Assembly (NCBI GenBank): GCA_004362315.1
Contig: SNWL01000008.1
Coordinates: 124,001 to 188,000 of the forward strand
DNA: 64,000 bases
Reading direction: 5' to 3'
Origin: Mycobacterium sp. BK086
Lineage (GTDB): Bacteria > Actinomycetota > Actinomycetes > Mycobacteriales > Mycobacteriaceae
Part shown: positions 7,577-16,697 of the stretch, piece by piece
Layout of the letters: every line of letters begins with the position of its first letter
How positions within the stretch are numbered: the stretch's first letter is position 1
Made by a program: the position numbers and the translations under genes
The notes under the pieces: generated by a model
Databases searched by the model: none
What the model saw: only the letters and a program-made list of their open reading frames with translations
What the model was told of the DNA's origin: nothing

Positions 7577-8665
7577 ATGGCGCAACACCCCCTGAATCTC
7601 GGCGTCGCACTCGACGGTTACGGCTGGCACCCGCAGGCCTGGCGGCGCACCCTTGTCGCCAACCCCACTGCGGCGCCGACGACTTCTGGGCGGCACTGGG
7701 CTCAGCTTGCCGCCACCGCCGAACGCGGGCTGCTGGACTTCCTCACCATCGACGACAGCCTGGCCGCTCAGCCGGGACGTCGCGAAGAGATCGATCCGCG
7801 CCGGCTAGCCGGTCGCGCGGACGCTGTCCTGGTCGCGTCCAGGATCGCCCCGGTCACCCGCAATATCGGCCTCATCCCGGTCGCCACCGTCACCCACACC
7901 GAGCCGTTTCACGTCTCCAAGGCCATCGCGACACTGGACTTCGTCTCGCACGGCCGGGCCGGCTGGCAGGCCAGGGTCAGCCCGACCGCGCACGAGGCGG
8001 CGGCATTCGGACGTCGCACGGTTCTCGACGGGACCGAATTATTCGATGAAGCAGCCGATTTCGTCGATGTCGTCCGCCGGTTATGGGATAGCTGGGAAGA
8101 CGACGCCGTCATCCGCGATGTGGCGACGGGCCGCTACGTCGACCGCGACAAGCTGCACTACATCGACTTCCGGGGGTCGTACTTCTCAGTCAAAGGGCCC
8201 TCCATCACGCCACGCCCGCCCCAAGGCCAACCTGCGGTCGCCGCTCTGGCCCACGCCCAGCCGGTCTATGAATTCGCCAATGCCGCTGCCGATCTCGTGT
8301 TCGTCACGCCGAGCGACGAGGCATCGGTGCGGGCGCTCCTGGGCAGGGTCGATGGCAAGGTGATCGCCGACCTGGTGGTCAGCTTCGCCGGTGACAGTGA
8401 CTTCCGCTCCGATGCACAGATTTTCGCGGGTGCACCGGCGGACCTCGTCGAGCTGCTGCTGGGCTGGCACGATCTGGGCCTTGCCGGGTTCCGGCTGCGG
8501 CCGGCCGTCAACGCCACCGATCTTCCCGTGATCGTCGACGAGGTTGTCCCGCATCTGCAGCGCGCCGGGCGATTCCGCACCCGCTACCGCGACGGCGAAA
8601 CTCTGCGAGAACGGTTCGGTTTGCCCGCATCTGTCAATCGCTACGCCGAGGTGGGATCGTCGTGA
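7577..8665 (+). CDS. LLM-class flavin-dependent oxidoreductase, first of three
   Basis: This 362-residue bacterial-luciferase-like TIM-barrel protein resembles the NtaA/SnaA/DszA branch: VALDGYGWHPQAWR at the start, TVTHTEPFHVSKAIATLDFVSHGRAGWQ, and RLWDSWEDDAVIRD. Such enzymes use reduced FMN from a separate reductase to attack C-N or C-S bonds or chelating amines. ATG 7577 directly follows an in-frame GTG at 7574. Its stop overlaps the next start (GTGA), so the three genes are translationally coupled. No flavin reductase gene is adjacent. Confidence 0.82.
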   Translation: MAQHPLNLGVALDGYGWHPQAWRRTLVANPTAAPTTSGRHWAQLAATAERGLLDFLTIDDSLAAQPGRREEIDPRRLAGRADAVLVASRIAPVTRNIGLIPVATVTHTEPFHVSKAIATLDFVSHGRAGWQARVSPTAHEAAAFGRRTVLDGTELFDEAADFVDVVRRLWDSWEDDAVIRDVATGRYVDRDKLHYIDFRGSYFSVKGPSITPRPPQGQPAVAALAHAQPVYEFANAAADLVFVTPSDEASVRALLGRVDGKVIADLVVSFAGDSDFRSDAQIFAGAPADLVELLLGWHDLGLAGFRLRPAVNATDLPVIVDEVVPHLQRAGRFRTRYRDGETLRERFGLPASVNRYAEVGSS

Positions 8666-9774
8666 ACGTCCCGCTGTCGATCCTCGACCTGTCGCCGATC
8701 AGCGCCGGGTGCGACGCGGGGTCCGCGCTGCGCAACACCGTCGACCTCGCCCGCCACGCTGATCAGTGGGGCTACCAACGCTATTGGGTCGCCGAACACC
8801 ACTTCGTCGCCGTCGCGAGTTCGGCGCCGGCGGTGTTGATCGGCCAGATCGCCGCCGCCACCGAACGAATCAGGGTCGGTGCGGCGGCGGTTCAGCTCGG
8901 GTACACCACGGCCCTGGCGGTAGTGGAGAGCTTCGGCATGCTCGATCAGTTCCACCCCGAGCGTATCGACCTCGGGCTCGGCCGTTCAGGGCAGCGCCGC
9001 AAGGAGGCCGAACGCGGCGACCTGCCGGACCGGCCTGACGTGCCGTGGCGGGAAGTCGACGGCGTGGTCGTTCCGTCGCCGTTCGACGTACGCGCGTTGC
9101 TGGGTAGCCCGCGAATGCGGGCGCTGTCAACGGTTCTCACCCAGCCCGAGGCCGTCGCACCGGACTTCGCCGAGCAGGTCGGTGAGATCCTGGCGCTGCT
9201 CGACGGCAGCCACACCGTAGACGGATACCCGGTGCACGCGGTGCCGGGGGAGGGTTCGGGCCTGACACCGTTGATCTTCGGCAGCAGCAGGGGGCAGAGC
9301 GCCGAAGTCGCTGGAGCACAGGGACTTCCGTTTGTGGCGAGCTACCACATCACGCCCAGCTCAGCGCTGGACGCCGTTGATGCGTACCGGGCGGCGTTCA
9401 CGCCGTCCCCACATCTGGCGACACCGTACGTCGTGGTCTCGGCCGACGTTCTCGTCGCCGACGATTCCGCCACCGCAACACATCTCGCCGCCCCGTTCGG
9501 GCAGTGGGTGTATTCCATCCGGGCACAGGGTGGGGCGGAACCGTATCCGGACCCCGACACCGTCGTGCCCCTTGCCGACGATCAGCGGGCGGTCGTCGAG
9601 GACCGGCTCGCCACGCAATTCGTGGGTGACGCCGACGAGGTGGCCGACAAGCTCGCCGCTCTGCAGCGGGTCACTGGCGCCGACGAGCTGGTGGTGACAA
9701 CGGCCACCCACCAGCACGCCGACCGGCTGCGTTCGTACGAATTACTGGCCAAACGCTGGGGTGTCACGGGATGA
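8662..9774 (+). CDS. LLM-class flavin-dependent oxidoreductase (MsnO8-like), second of three
   Basis: This 370-residue protein starts at GTG 8662, overlapping the previous stop. Its N-terminus (LSILDLSPISAGCDAGSALRN) and RYWVAEHHFVAVASSAPAVLI are hallmarks of the MsnO8-like LLM subgroup, and ERIRVGAAAVQLGY follows. The C-terminal part has GDADEVADKLAALQRVTGADELVVTT, a common flavin-barrel ending. The mixed pairing with NtaA-type neighbours suggests a small catabolic operon for an organosulfur or amine compound. The substrate is not readable from sequence. Confidence 0.82.
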   Translation: MNVPLSILDLSPISAGCDAGSALRNTVDLARHADQWGYQRYWVAEHHFVAVASSAPAVLIGQIAAATERIRVGAAAVQLGYTTALAVVESFGMLDQFHPERIDLGLGRSGQRRKEAERGDLPDRPDVPWREVDGVVVPSPFDVRALLGSPRMRALSTVLTQPEAVAPDFAEQVGEILALLDGSHTVDGYPVHAVPGEGSGLTPLIFGSSRGQSAEVAGAQGLPFVASYHITPSSALDAVDAYRAAFTPSPHLATPYVVVSADVLVADDSATATHLAAPFGQWVYSIRAQGGAEPYPDPDTVVPLADDQRAVVEDRLATQFVGDADEVADKLAALQRVTGADELVVTTATHQHADRLRSYELLAKRWGVTG

Positions 9775-11138
9775 TGCGAGAAGGTAAGCAACACAAGCAG
9801 GTTCACCTGGCGGCGCATTTCCCCGGGGTGAACAACACCACGGTGTGGTCGGACCCGGACTCGGGCAGCCAGGTCGAGTTCGATTCGTTCGTCCACCTCG
9901 CCCGCAAGGCGGAGCAGGGACTGTTCGACTTCTTCTTTCTCGCCGAGGGCTTGCGACTGCGTGAGCACCGCGGGCAGATCCACGATCTGGATGTCGTAGG
10001 CAGGCCTGACACCTTCACCGTCCTCGCCGCGCTGGCCGCGGTCACCGAGCACATCGGCCTGGCCGGCACGATCAACACGACCTTCAACGAGCCGTTCGAA
10101 GTGTCCCGGCAGTTCGCCAGCCTGGACAACCTCTCCGAGGGCCGCGCCGCATGGAACATGGTCACCTCATCTGATGCGTTCACCGGCGAAAACTTCAGGC
10201 GCGGTGGATTTCTCGACCATGCCGACCGCTACCGGCGCGCCGGGGAGTTCATCACCGTCGCGCGCGAGTTCTGGGACAGCTGGGCCGCCGGCGCGGTGAT
10301 CGCCGACCCGGACTCCGGCATCTACGTCGACCCGGACCGCATCCGGACGGTGTCGCATCGCGGTGCGCAGTTCGACGTCCGCGGTGTGGCCACGCTACCC
10401 GCCGGCCCGCAGGGACATCCGGTTCTGCTCCAGGCCGGCGATTCCGACGAGGGCCGGGACTTCGGCGCCAAACACGCCGACGCACTCTTCACCGGCCACG
10501 GCGCGCTCGAGGACGGGCAGCGCTACTACGCCGACGTGAAGGCCCGCGCGGTGGCGCACGGGCGAAATCCCGACGATCTCAAGGTCTTTCCCGCCGCGAC
10601 GTTCGTGCTCGGCGACAGCGCCGCGGACGCCGAGGAGAAGGCCCGACACATCCGGTATCAGCAGGTCAGTCCGCAGACGGCGATCGCAATGCTCGAACAG
10701 GTCTGGCAGCGCGACCTGTCCGGCTACGACCCGGACGGCCCGTTGCCCGATGTCGAACCCACCGACGATCCGAGCGTCACGCAGGGCCGGGTGCGTCACG
10801 GTGATCCCAAGGCGTTGGCCGGGGCCTGGCGGCAGCGAGCCGAGGCCGAGAATCTGTCGATCCGTGAACTGGTCATCGCCGTCACCAGCCGCCAGCAATT
10901 CGTCGGCACCGCAACACATGTCGCCACCGAAATCGACCGGTACGTACAGGCCGACGTCTGCGACGGATTCATCCTGGTGCCACACCTGACACCACGCGGG
11001 CTCGACGAGTTCGTCGACACCGTCGTGCCGCTGCTGCAGGAGCGCGGCGTGTTCCGCACCGAATACGGCGGTACCACTCTGCGGGAGAATCTGGGGCTGA
11101 CCGCGCCGGAGCCCCCGACTCAGCGGGGCGTGGCCTGA
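9771..11138 (+). CDS. NtaA/SnaA/DszA-type FMN monooxygenase, third of three
   Basis: This 455-residue protein has the full NtaA/DszA architecture: HLAAHFPGVNNTTVW at the N-terminus, LFDFFFLAEGLRLRE, SRQFASLDNLSEGRAAWNMVTS, FRRGGFLDHADRYRRAGEF and PVLLQAGDSDEGRDFGAKHADALF. The family includes nitrilotriacetate, pristinamycin and dibenzothiophene-sulfone monooxygenases, which need FMNH2 from a partner reductase. The start ATG 9771 overlaps the previous stop (ATGATG). The 3' end overlaps the convergent MBL gene by 19 bp. Confidence 0.85.
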   Translation: MMREGKQHKQVHLAAHFPGVNNTTVWSDPDSGSQVEFDSFVHLARKAEQGLFDFFFLAEGLRLREHRGQIHDLDVVGRPDTFTVLAALAAVTEHIGLAGTINTTFNEPFEVSRQFASLDNLSEGRAAWNMVTSSDAFTGENFRRGGFLDHADRYRRAGEFITVAREFWDSWAAGAVIADPDSGIYVDPDRIRTVSHRGAQFDVRGVATLPAGPQGHPVLLQAGDSDEGRDFGAKHADALFTGHGALEDGQRYYADVKARAVAHGRNPDDLKVFPAATFVLGDSAADAEEKARHIRYQQVSPQTAIAMLEQVWQRDLSGYDPDGPLPDVEPTDDPSVTQGRVRHGDPKALAGAWRQRAEAENLSIRELVIAVTSRQQFVGTATHVATEIDRYVQADVCDGFILVPHLTPRGLDEFVDTVVPLLQERGVFRTEYGGTTLRENLGLTAPEPPTQRGVA

Positions 11139-11854
11139 CGCACGGCCTCGCGGATCGGCCCGATCCACAGATCCCCGTGCCCGGGAATCAGCACATCGGT
11201 TTCGAGCATCGCCAGCGCGGACAGACTGCGCACACACCCCGGTTCGTCGTGGTTGAACACATGGTGCAGAAGCTGCGGGCCCTTGCGCGGCGCCAGCGGA
11301 TGGCCGGTGACCAGGGCGTCACCGCTGACCAGTACGCCGTCGACGATGTAGGAGCAATGCCCGCCGGTATGCCCAGGGGTCGGTACGGCCAGCGGCCTGC
11401 CGGGAAGACGCTCGGCGACGTCTTCGGTCAGGGCGCCGGTCGACGGGATGCCCGCGTGCACCAGCGCACCCTTGCGGACTATGTCCAGCGACCACTTCAC
11501 CCAGCGCGGCTGCCAGGCGTGCAGCATCAGGTCGACCGGTGAGGCTTGCTGGAGATATTCGCGTTTGGCGTGGCCGACCTCGTCGGCGTGGCAGTAGACC
11601 GGAGTGCCGTGGGTCTGCGCGAACCAGATGGCCGAACCGAAATGGTCGACGTGCGCGTGGGTCAGCAGGATCGCCGTCACATCCGTTGGTCCGAAGCCGA
11701 GTTCGCGCAGTGACAGCAGGACGTCGTCGCGGCTGCCGGGAAAGCCGGCGTCGATCAGCATGACACCGGCGTCGTCGGTGACGACCGTCCAGTTGACCAG
11801 CGGTGTCTGCGCCATGTGGACGTGTTCGGTGACAGCGGTCAGGGACACGGGCAT
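11120..11854 (-). CDS. Metallo-beta-lactamase-fold hydrolase (Rv0406c type)
   Basis: This 244-residue MBL-fold protein has the metal motif LLTHAHVDHFG (H66, H68, D70, H71), a third ligand in PTPGHTGGHCSY, an aspartate in SGDALVTGHPL and a final histidine in LIPGHGD. All two-metal ligands appear present. Glyoxalase-II-like or quorum-lactonase-like activity is possible, but the substrate is unknown. In M. tuberculosis a beta-lactamase-like gene (Rv0406c) is likewise divergent from fgd1. A TAAACT -10 six bases before ATG 11854 supports this start. Confidence 0.86.
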   Translation of the reverse strand: MPVSLTAVTEHVHMAQTPLVNWTVVTDDAGVMLIDAGFPGSRDDVLLSLRELGFGPTDVTAILLTHAHVDHFGSAIWFAQTHGTPVYCHADEVGHAKREYLQQASPVDLMLHAWQPRWVKWSLDIVRKGALVHAGIPSTGALTEDVAERLPGRPLAVPTPGHTGGHCSYIVDGVLVSGDALVTGHPLAPRKGPQLLHHVFNHDEPGCVRSLSALAMLETDVLIPGHGDLWIGPIREAVRQATPR

Positions 11855-11866
11855 GCCGCGAGTTTA
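11855..11866 (-). promoter_or_regulatory. Candidate leaderless promoter of the MBL gene
   Basis: On the minus strand TAAACT (11866-11861) fits the TAnnnT -10 pattern and is followed by a 6-nt spacer and then the ATG at 11854, so the transcript would begin at the start codon. It lies in the short region divergent from fgd1. Confidence 0.5.
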
Positions 11867-11918
11867 AATCGAGACTCCGGCTGACCACAGTGGCGGCGAG
11901 GGGAGTAGAAACGAGAGC

Positions 11919-12929
11919 GTGGCTGAACTGAAACTGGGATACAAGGCGTCGGCGGAGCAGTTCGCGCCGCGGGAGTTGGTCGAGCTGGCGGTGCTCGCCG
12001 AGTCGCACGGGATGGACAGTGCGACGGTCAGCGACCACTTCCAGCCGTGGCGGCACGAGGGTGGGCACGCGCCGTTCTCGCTCGCGTGGATGACGGCGGT
12101 GGGTGAGCGCACCAAGCGTCTCGTCTTGGGCACCTCGGTGCTGACCCCCACGTTCCGCTACAACCCGGCGGTGATCGCGCAGGCCTTCGCGACGATGGGC
12201 TGCCTGTACCCCGACCGGATCTTCCTCGGCATCGGCACCGGTGAGGCGCTCAACGAGATCGCCACCGGCTACGAGGGCGAGTGGCCGGAGTTCAAGGAGC
12301 GTTACGCGCGGCTGCGCGAGTCGGTCCGGCTGATGCGTGAGCTGTGGCTGGGCGACCGCGTCGACTTCGAGGGCGAGTACTACAAGACCAAGGGCGCCTC
12401 GATCTACGACGTGCCCGAGGGCGGCATCCCGATCTACATCGCCGCGGGCGGACCGCAGGTGGCCAAGTACGCCGGGCGCGCGGGCGACGGCTTCATCTGC
12501 ACCTCCGGTAAGGGCGAGGAGCTGTACAAGGACAAGCTGATTCCCGCCATGCGCGAGGGCGCCGAGGCAGCGGGTAAGAACCCCGACGACGTCGACCGGA
12601 TGATCGAGATCAAGATCTCGTACGACCCGGACCCGAAGCTCGCGCTGGAGAACACCCGCTTCTGGGCGCCGCTGTCGCTGACCGCGGAACAGAAGCACAG
12701 CATCGACGACCCGATCGAGATGGAGAAGGCCGCCGACGCATTGCCGATCGAGCAGGTGGCCAAGCGCTGGATCGTGGCCTCAGATCCCGATGAGGCTGTC
12801 GCCAAGGTCAAGGACTATGTCGATTGGGGCTTGAACCACTTGGTGTTCCACGACCCGCGCCAAGATCAGCGCCGCTTCCTGGAGCTGTTCAAGAAGGACC
12901 TCGAACCGCGCCTGCGCAAGCTCGGCTAG
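11919..12929 (+). CDS. fgd1: F420-dependent glucose-6-phosphate dehydrogenase
   Basis: This 336-residue LLM-fold enzyme uses deazaflavin F420 instead of FMN. It oxidises glucose-6-phosphate to 6-phosphogluconolactone and supplies F420H2 to redox defence and prodrug activation. It shows the FGD pattern [62 protein letters not shown] and [10 protein letters not shown]. The length equals that of M. tuberculosis FGD1. It starts at GTG 11919 with GAGGGGAG upstream. The stop shares CTAG with the convergent GT-C gene, which marks the left edge of the polysaccharide island. Confidence 0.96.
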   Translation: MAELKLGYKASAEQFAPRELVELAVLAESHGMDSATVSDHFQPWRHEGGHAPFSLAWMTAVGERTKRLVLGTSVLTPTFRYNPAVIAQAFATMGCLYPDRIFLGIGTGEALNEIATGYEGEWPEFKERYARLRESVRLMRELWLGDRVDFEGEYYKTKGASIYDVPEGGIPIYIAAGGPQVAKYAGRAGDGFICTSGKGEELYKDKLIPAMREGAEAAGKNPDDVDRMIEIKISYDPDPKLALENTRFWAPLSLTAEQKHSIDDPIEMEKAADALPIEQVAKRWIVASDPDEAVAKVKDYVDWGLNHLVFHDPRQDQRRFLELFKKDLEPRLRKLG

Positions 12930-14638
12930 GGCTTGCTCGCCGCGCTCACCTGTGGGCCGGTGACCTTGTAGAGCCGGAAGCGCTCATCGCCGGTGGCGCC
13001 ATAGATCGTGAGGACCAGGTCGCCGAATCCCGCGCCGTCGTACCACAGCGTCGGATAGCGAACGTCGATCGCGTCGGCGTCGGAGATCTCGGGGTTGCTG
13101 ATCAAGACGTACTTGACGCCGTTGGCCCATGGCCGGTTCAACGCGGTCTTGAAGTCGTAGTCACTGGTCACGATGAACTGTTTGGGGCGGTTGGAGCTCA
13201 GCCACACGCCCCAGGTGTTGAACGTGTCCATCAGCACCGAACCGTCCGGAAGCTGCATGCGATCGAGGTACTGGGCCAGCACCCGATCGTTGACCATCAG
13301 CCGGCGATACCACTGCTCTTGCGAACGATATTTCTCCGGGTGCAGTAGCGAGTTGAACCCGAACTGCAGCTGCTGATTTCCGATGCGTTCGTCCAGCGAG
13401 GCACGCACCGTGACAGGGAAGCCGACGAGGATGGACAGCGTGATCAGGACCGCGGCGAGTTTGGCCGCCGGTGTCTCCGCCTGCCACGGCGTGCGCAGTC
13501 TCGGGGCCGACGTCCAGCAGGCGAGTGCGATACACACCACCGCCGGAATCGCCAAGAGATAGAAGCGGAACCAGCCGAACGTGGTGGAGGTGAACTGTCC
13601 CCACGCAGCGAACGCAAGTACCGGCCCGAAGGTCACCAGCGGCACCAGCGGAGTCAGCCGGCGGCTCAATGCCGCGTAGAGAAGTGCACCGGCGGCGGCG
13701 ATTCCGACGAACGGCTGCATCCCGAACAGACGTGCCGAGACCACCACCCAGTCCGACGATGCGGCCTGACTCAGCGTGCCGCCACGGGCCACCGCGCCGG
13801 CCACCTGACTTCCGTTGCCGTAGCGCGATGTCAGGGTGGCGAAGAGTTCGGCGTTGACCACCCAGCCTGCTGCTGCCCAGATCGAGGCGGCTGTCACGAT
13901 CGGGAACAGCACGATGGCGAGATGTGCTGCGGTCGTGGTCATTCGCGTCGAGCGAGGCGCCGACCTGAAGACCAGGAAACCGACGAAGGCGGCAACGCCG
14001 ACCGCCACGGGTACGACTTCATAGCGAGCCAGGTAGCCGACTCCCAATGCGACGCCGGCGAGCGCCAGGTCGCCGACATAGCGTCCCTCGACCCAGCGCA
14101 GCAGGTGACGGGTACACCACACCACGCAAAAGGCTTCGGCGGCTTCGCTCATCCCGGATGCCCCGTAGACGATGATCATCGGCTGCAGCGCGAAACAGAG
14201 GACAGCCAGTCGCCGCCAACCCGAACCCAGACCGCGGTCGAGGGCGATGCGGCGCACCATCACCGCGGCGCCGGCCATGAACAACGAGCTCTGCACCACG
14301 CCGGCGATCCCGTGGCTGCGCAATTCCGGCCACCAGCGGGCGAATTGCAGGATGGGGATCTCGACCAGGCTCGGCAACGGATTCCACACGAAGCCGATCG
14401 CCGACAGGTGGGGGTCGCGACTCTGCGTGACGTAGCCCGCGTTGGCGACCCGGCTGGTGGAATCGGGGTCAAACATGTTGTAGCGCACGGTCAGGACGTA
14501 GCCGACGGTGAAATACAGCGCACTCAGCACGATGTACAGAGCCACGCCCCGCCAACGCCCCGGCACCGATGGGTCCGGGGGCGTCGACGGGGTGTCGTGC
14601 GCGGCTGTCGCCGGCGCGTCCGTCAGGACTACGGTCAC
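12926..14638 (-). CDS. GT-C-like polytopic membrane glycosyltransferase (putative)
   Basis: This 570-residue protein has about ten or more membrane helices and a C-terminal non-membrane part from about residue 430. The first outside loop carries an acidic pair in [10 protein letters not shown] (D57, D59), the position of the catalytic acidic residues in GT-C enzymes such as ArnT/PMT, which use polyprenyl-phosphate sugars. No closer family is recognised. It starts 4 bp after the BcsB-like stop and is the last gene of the minus-strand operon. A role in decorating the polysaccharide made by the upstream GT2 is inferred from position. Confidence 0.65.
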   Translation of the reverse strand: MTVVLTDAPATAAHDTPSTPPDPSVPGRWRGVALYIVLSALYFTVGYVLTVRYNMFDPDSTSRVANAGYVTQSRDPHLSAIGFVWNPLPSLVEIPILQFARWWPELRSHGIAGVVQSSLFMAGAAVMVRRIALDRGLGSGWRRLAVLCFALQPMIIVYGASGMSEAAEAFCVVWCTRHLLRWVEGRYVGDLALAGVALGVGYLARYEVVPVAVGVAAFVGFLVFRSAPRSTRMTTTAAHLAIVLFPIVTAASIWAAAGWVVNAELFATLTSRYGNGSQVAGAVARGGTLSQAASSDWVVVSARLFGMQPFVGIAAAGALLYAALSRRLTPLVPLVTFGPVLAFAAWGQFTSTTFGWFRFYLLAIPAVVCIALACWTSAPRLRTPWQAETPAAKLAAVLITLSILVGFPVTVRASLDERIGNQQLQFGFNSLLHPEKYRSQEQWYRRLMVNDRVLAQYLDRMQLPDGSVLMDTFNTWGVWLSSNRPKQFIVTSDYDFKTALNRPWANGVKYVLISNPEISDADAIDVRYPTLWYDGAGFGDLVLTIYGATGDERFRLYKVTGPQVSAASKP

Positions 14639-14642
14639 CGCA

Positions 14643-16697
14643 TCACTCGTGAGGTACCTCGCCGACGTGCACCGGTTGCGTCGGTAGCTGCCGCTGACGG
14701 CGGCGCAGTCGTACCCGCAGCTGCCAGATCAGCAGGCCGGCGACGGCGACGACGGCCGCGGCGATCGCTCCGATCGTCAGCCATGACCACCATTTCCAGC
14801 CGTCACCGGGATACTCGTTGATCAGCGGACCACCTTCGCGCACAGTCAAATTCACAGTCTGCGAGGCGGCGCCGGTGGCTACGACGTCACCGGTCAGTGA
14901 GGCCCAGCGCGAGTCCGCCGCCCGGATGTAGTCGAAGTTCCGCTCGACCAACGACCAGTCGTCGGTCGCGCTGACGGCAAGAATCGTCCGGTTGTTCTGC
15001 GAGAAGACCTGCACCACGCCGACGGGTCCGTTGAAGTTCACGTCGCTGTCCGGTGTGCCACGGAAGCCCACTCCGTTGGTCTGCGCCAGCACCGTCGGCG
15101 TCAGGCCGGCACGCGAGAGATCCTCGCCGCGTCCCACCACCAGCAGGCCGCGGCCCGAGGTGGCGGCCGCAGGCAAGGCGTTGAGTTGTGGGCGCAAGGT
15201 GATGGCGGTCTGCTGTGCCATCAGATTGACTGCCTGCGCGGCGAATCGGAGATGGTCGGGCTGATCGACCACCACGTCGAAGTCCGGGGTGAAGGCCATC
15301 GGCAGGACCGCGAAACCGCCGCGATTATGCGTACCGGGGGTGACCGCCACGGTCGAGCCCGGATCGAGAGTGAACTGAATCCTGTTGCTCAGGGGCGCAC
15401 ATTCCTGGCTGGCGGTGTAGTGCAGTTCGATGGCGATGCCGACATTGGACTGCACCGATTCGCGCGGGATGACGCCGTTGACGTCGACGACACCGGACTC
15501 GTCGAGACGCTTCGACGCGAGCACGGTGCTGCCCGAACGAACCACCATGGATGCCTGGCCACCCAGCACCGGCGTGTAGTGCGCGATCAAGTGAAGTTTG
15601 GCTTCCTGGATCGGGCCGATGGCGAACTGACTGACATCGAACCCGACGTACAGCGTCGACGTGTTGGCAACCGAGGTCTGGCCGGTCATGTTCAACTGGC
15701 CAAATGTCTTGATATTGGTCGACTTCGGTGTGTCGGACTTCACCGCGGTGACCGCGGCCGAGTCAGTTTGCGCCAGCTTGATGCGCTGGTCGGCGAAGAG
15801 CTGAACCTGGCGGCTCAGGTCGTCACCCTTACCCGAAATCACCAGCACCGCGTCGGGAGAATTGGGATTCTCCACCAGCAGCCGCGCCGGCGCGATGTCG
15901 CGCAACTCGATGACCCGCCGGGTCGGCGAGCCCGGCGGCAGCGGGTCACTCGAGGTGTCGACGTCGACGCGTACCGGCATCGGCCGGTAGTGCTGGGTCA
16001 GCTTGGCCACCAGGTCGAGCGCGGCCTGCTGCTGCGCGCGGGATGGGGTGGGACCGGTCCGGATCACGATCTGGTCGGTGTAGCCGGGCTCGAAGTCGGA
16101 CACCATGGCGGGGAACGGAGCCTGCCCGAGGAAGTTGACGGCCAGTTGACTCATCGTCAGCGACGGGAGCTGCGTACAGCTGTTACCCGGCGGGTTGGCG
16201 TCGCGCAGAACGAAACTCAACTTGGCCGACCCGTCGGTGACCTGCGCGGCGGAGAGGTCCACGGCGAACGGTACGGGTCCCAGTTCCGGCGGGATCACGA
16301 TGGTGCCCAGCGTCGTTCCGCGGGCGTCGAGTACGTCGACACGACCGTCGGCGACATTGACAACCGAGTTGATCACGCCGGTGAGCACCCCGGGCACCAC
16401 GCCCTCGGGCACCGGGACGTCGGTGTCCACCAATTGATTGCTGCCCACGATGTCGATGCGGTCCGATCGGCCCAGCTGCGGCCACGAGATGGGCGCTGTC
16501 ACATTGGGTTCCGGCGGCGCCACCGCTTCCGGCGCGACTACCGGCTCGGTTTCGGGTGTCACTGGCTCCACCGGCGAGACCGGCTGCTCGCCGGGGTCTG
16601 GTTCGGCAGCGGCGCGCGGCATCGGACCACCCAGTAGGGCACAGGCCAGTAAGAGGCAGGCACACATGACCGCCCAAGCCCGAGACAGTGCCGTCAT
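14643..16697 (-). CDS. BcsB-like exported, membrane-anchored polysaccharide synthase subunit (copy 1)
   Basis: The start is ATG 16697, which overlaps the GT2 stop and gives a clear signal peptide (MTALSRAWAVMCACLLLAC...AAAEP); the frame upstream is antisense shadow. The 684-residue protein has a proline/glutamate-rich linker and then the jellyroll and flavodoxin-like repeats expected of cellulose synthase subunit B. It ends in one membrane helix (WWSWLTIGAIAAAVVAVAGLLIW) and a basic tail. In BcsAB the B subunit guides the emerging glucan and its tail helix is needed for catalysis. The glycan here is unknown. A paralogue lies at 35107-37095. Confidence 0.75.
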   Translation of the reverse strand: MTALSRAWAVMCACLLLACALLGGPMPRAAAEPDPGEQPVSPVEPVTPETEPVVAPEAVAPPEPNVTAPISWPQLGRSDRIDIVGSNQLVDTDVPVPEGVVPGVLTGVINSVVNVADGRVDVLDARGTTLGTIVIPPELGPVPFAVDLSAAQVTDGSAKLSFVLRDANPPGNSCTQLPSLTMSQLAVNFLGQAPFPAMVSDFEPGYTDQIVIRTGPTPSRAQQQAALDLVAKLTQHYRPMPVRVDVDTSSDPLPPGSPTRRVIELRDIAPARLLVENPNSPDAVLVISGKGDDLSRQVQLFADQRIKLAQTDSAAVTAVKSDTPKSTNIKTFGQLNMTGQTSVANTSTLYVGFDVSQFAIGPIQEAKLHLIAHYTPVLGGQASMVVRSGSTVLASKRLDESGVVDVNGVIPRESVQSNVGIAIELHYTASQECAPLSNRIQFTLDPGSTVAVTPGTHNRGGFAVLPMAFTPDFDVVVDQPDHLRFAAQAVNLMAQQTAITLRPQLNALPAAATSGRGLLVVGRGEDLSRAGLTPTVLAQTNGVGFRGTPDSDVNFNGPVGVVQVFSQNNRTILAVSATDDWSLVERNFDYIRAADSRWASLTGDVVATGAASQTVNLTVREGGPLINEYPGDGWKWWSWLTIGAIAAAVVAVAGLLIWQLRVRLRRRQRQLPTQPVHVGEVPHE

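Noticed and set aside
11319..12698. Long minus-strand open frame of 459 codons opposite fgd1 and the MBL gene
   Set aside because: It is antisense to two clear genes, is Arg/His-rich with no family motif, and exists because GC-rich third positions remove stops.
15186..16637. Plus-strand open frame of 483 codons opposite the first BcsB-like gene
   Set aside because: It is antisense to a gene with signal peptide, domain blocks and tail helix, and its composition is shadow-like (His, Arg, Gly and Asp runs).
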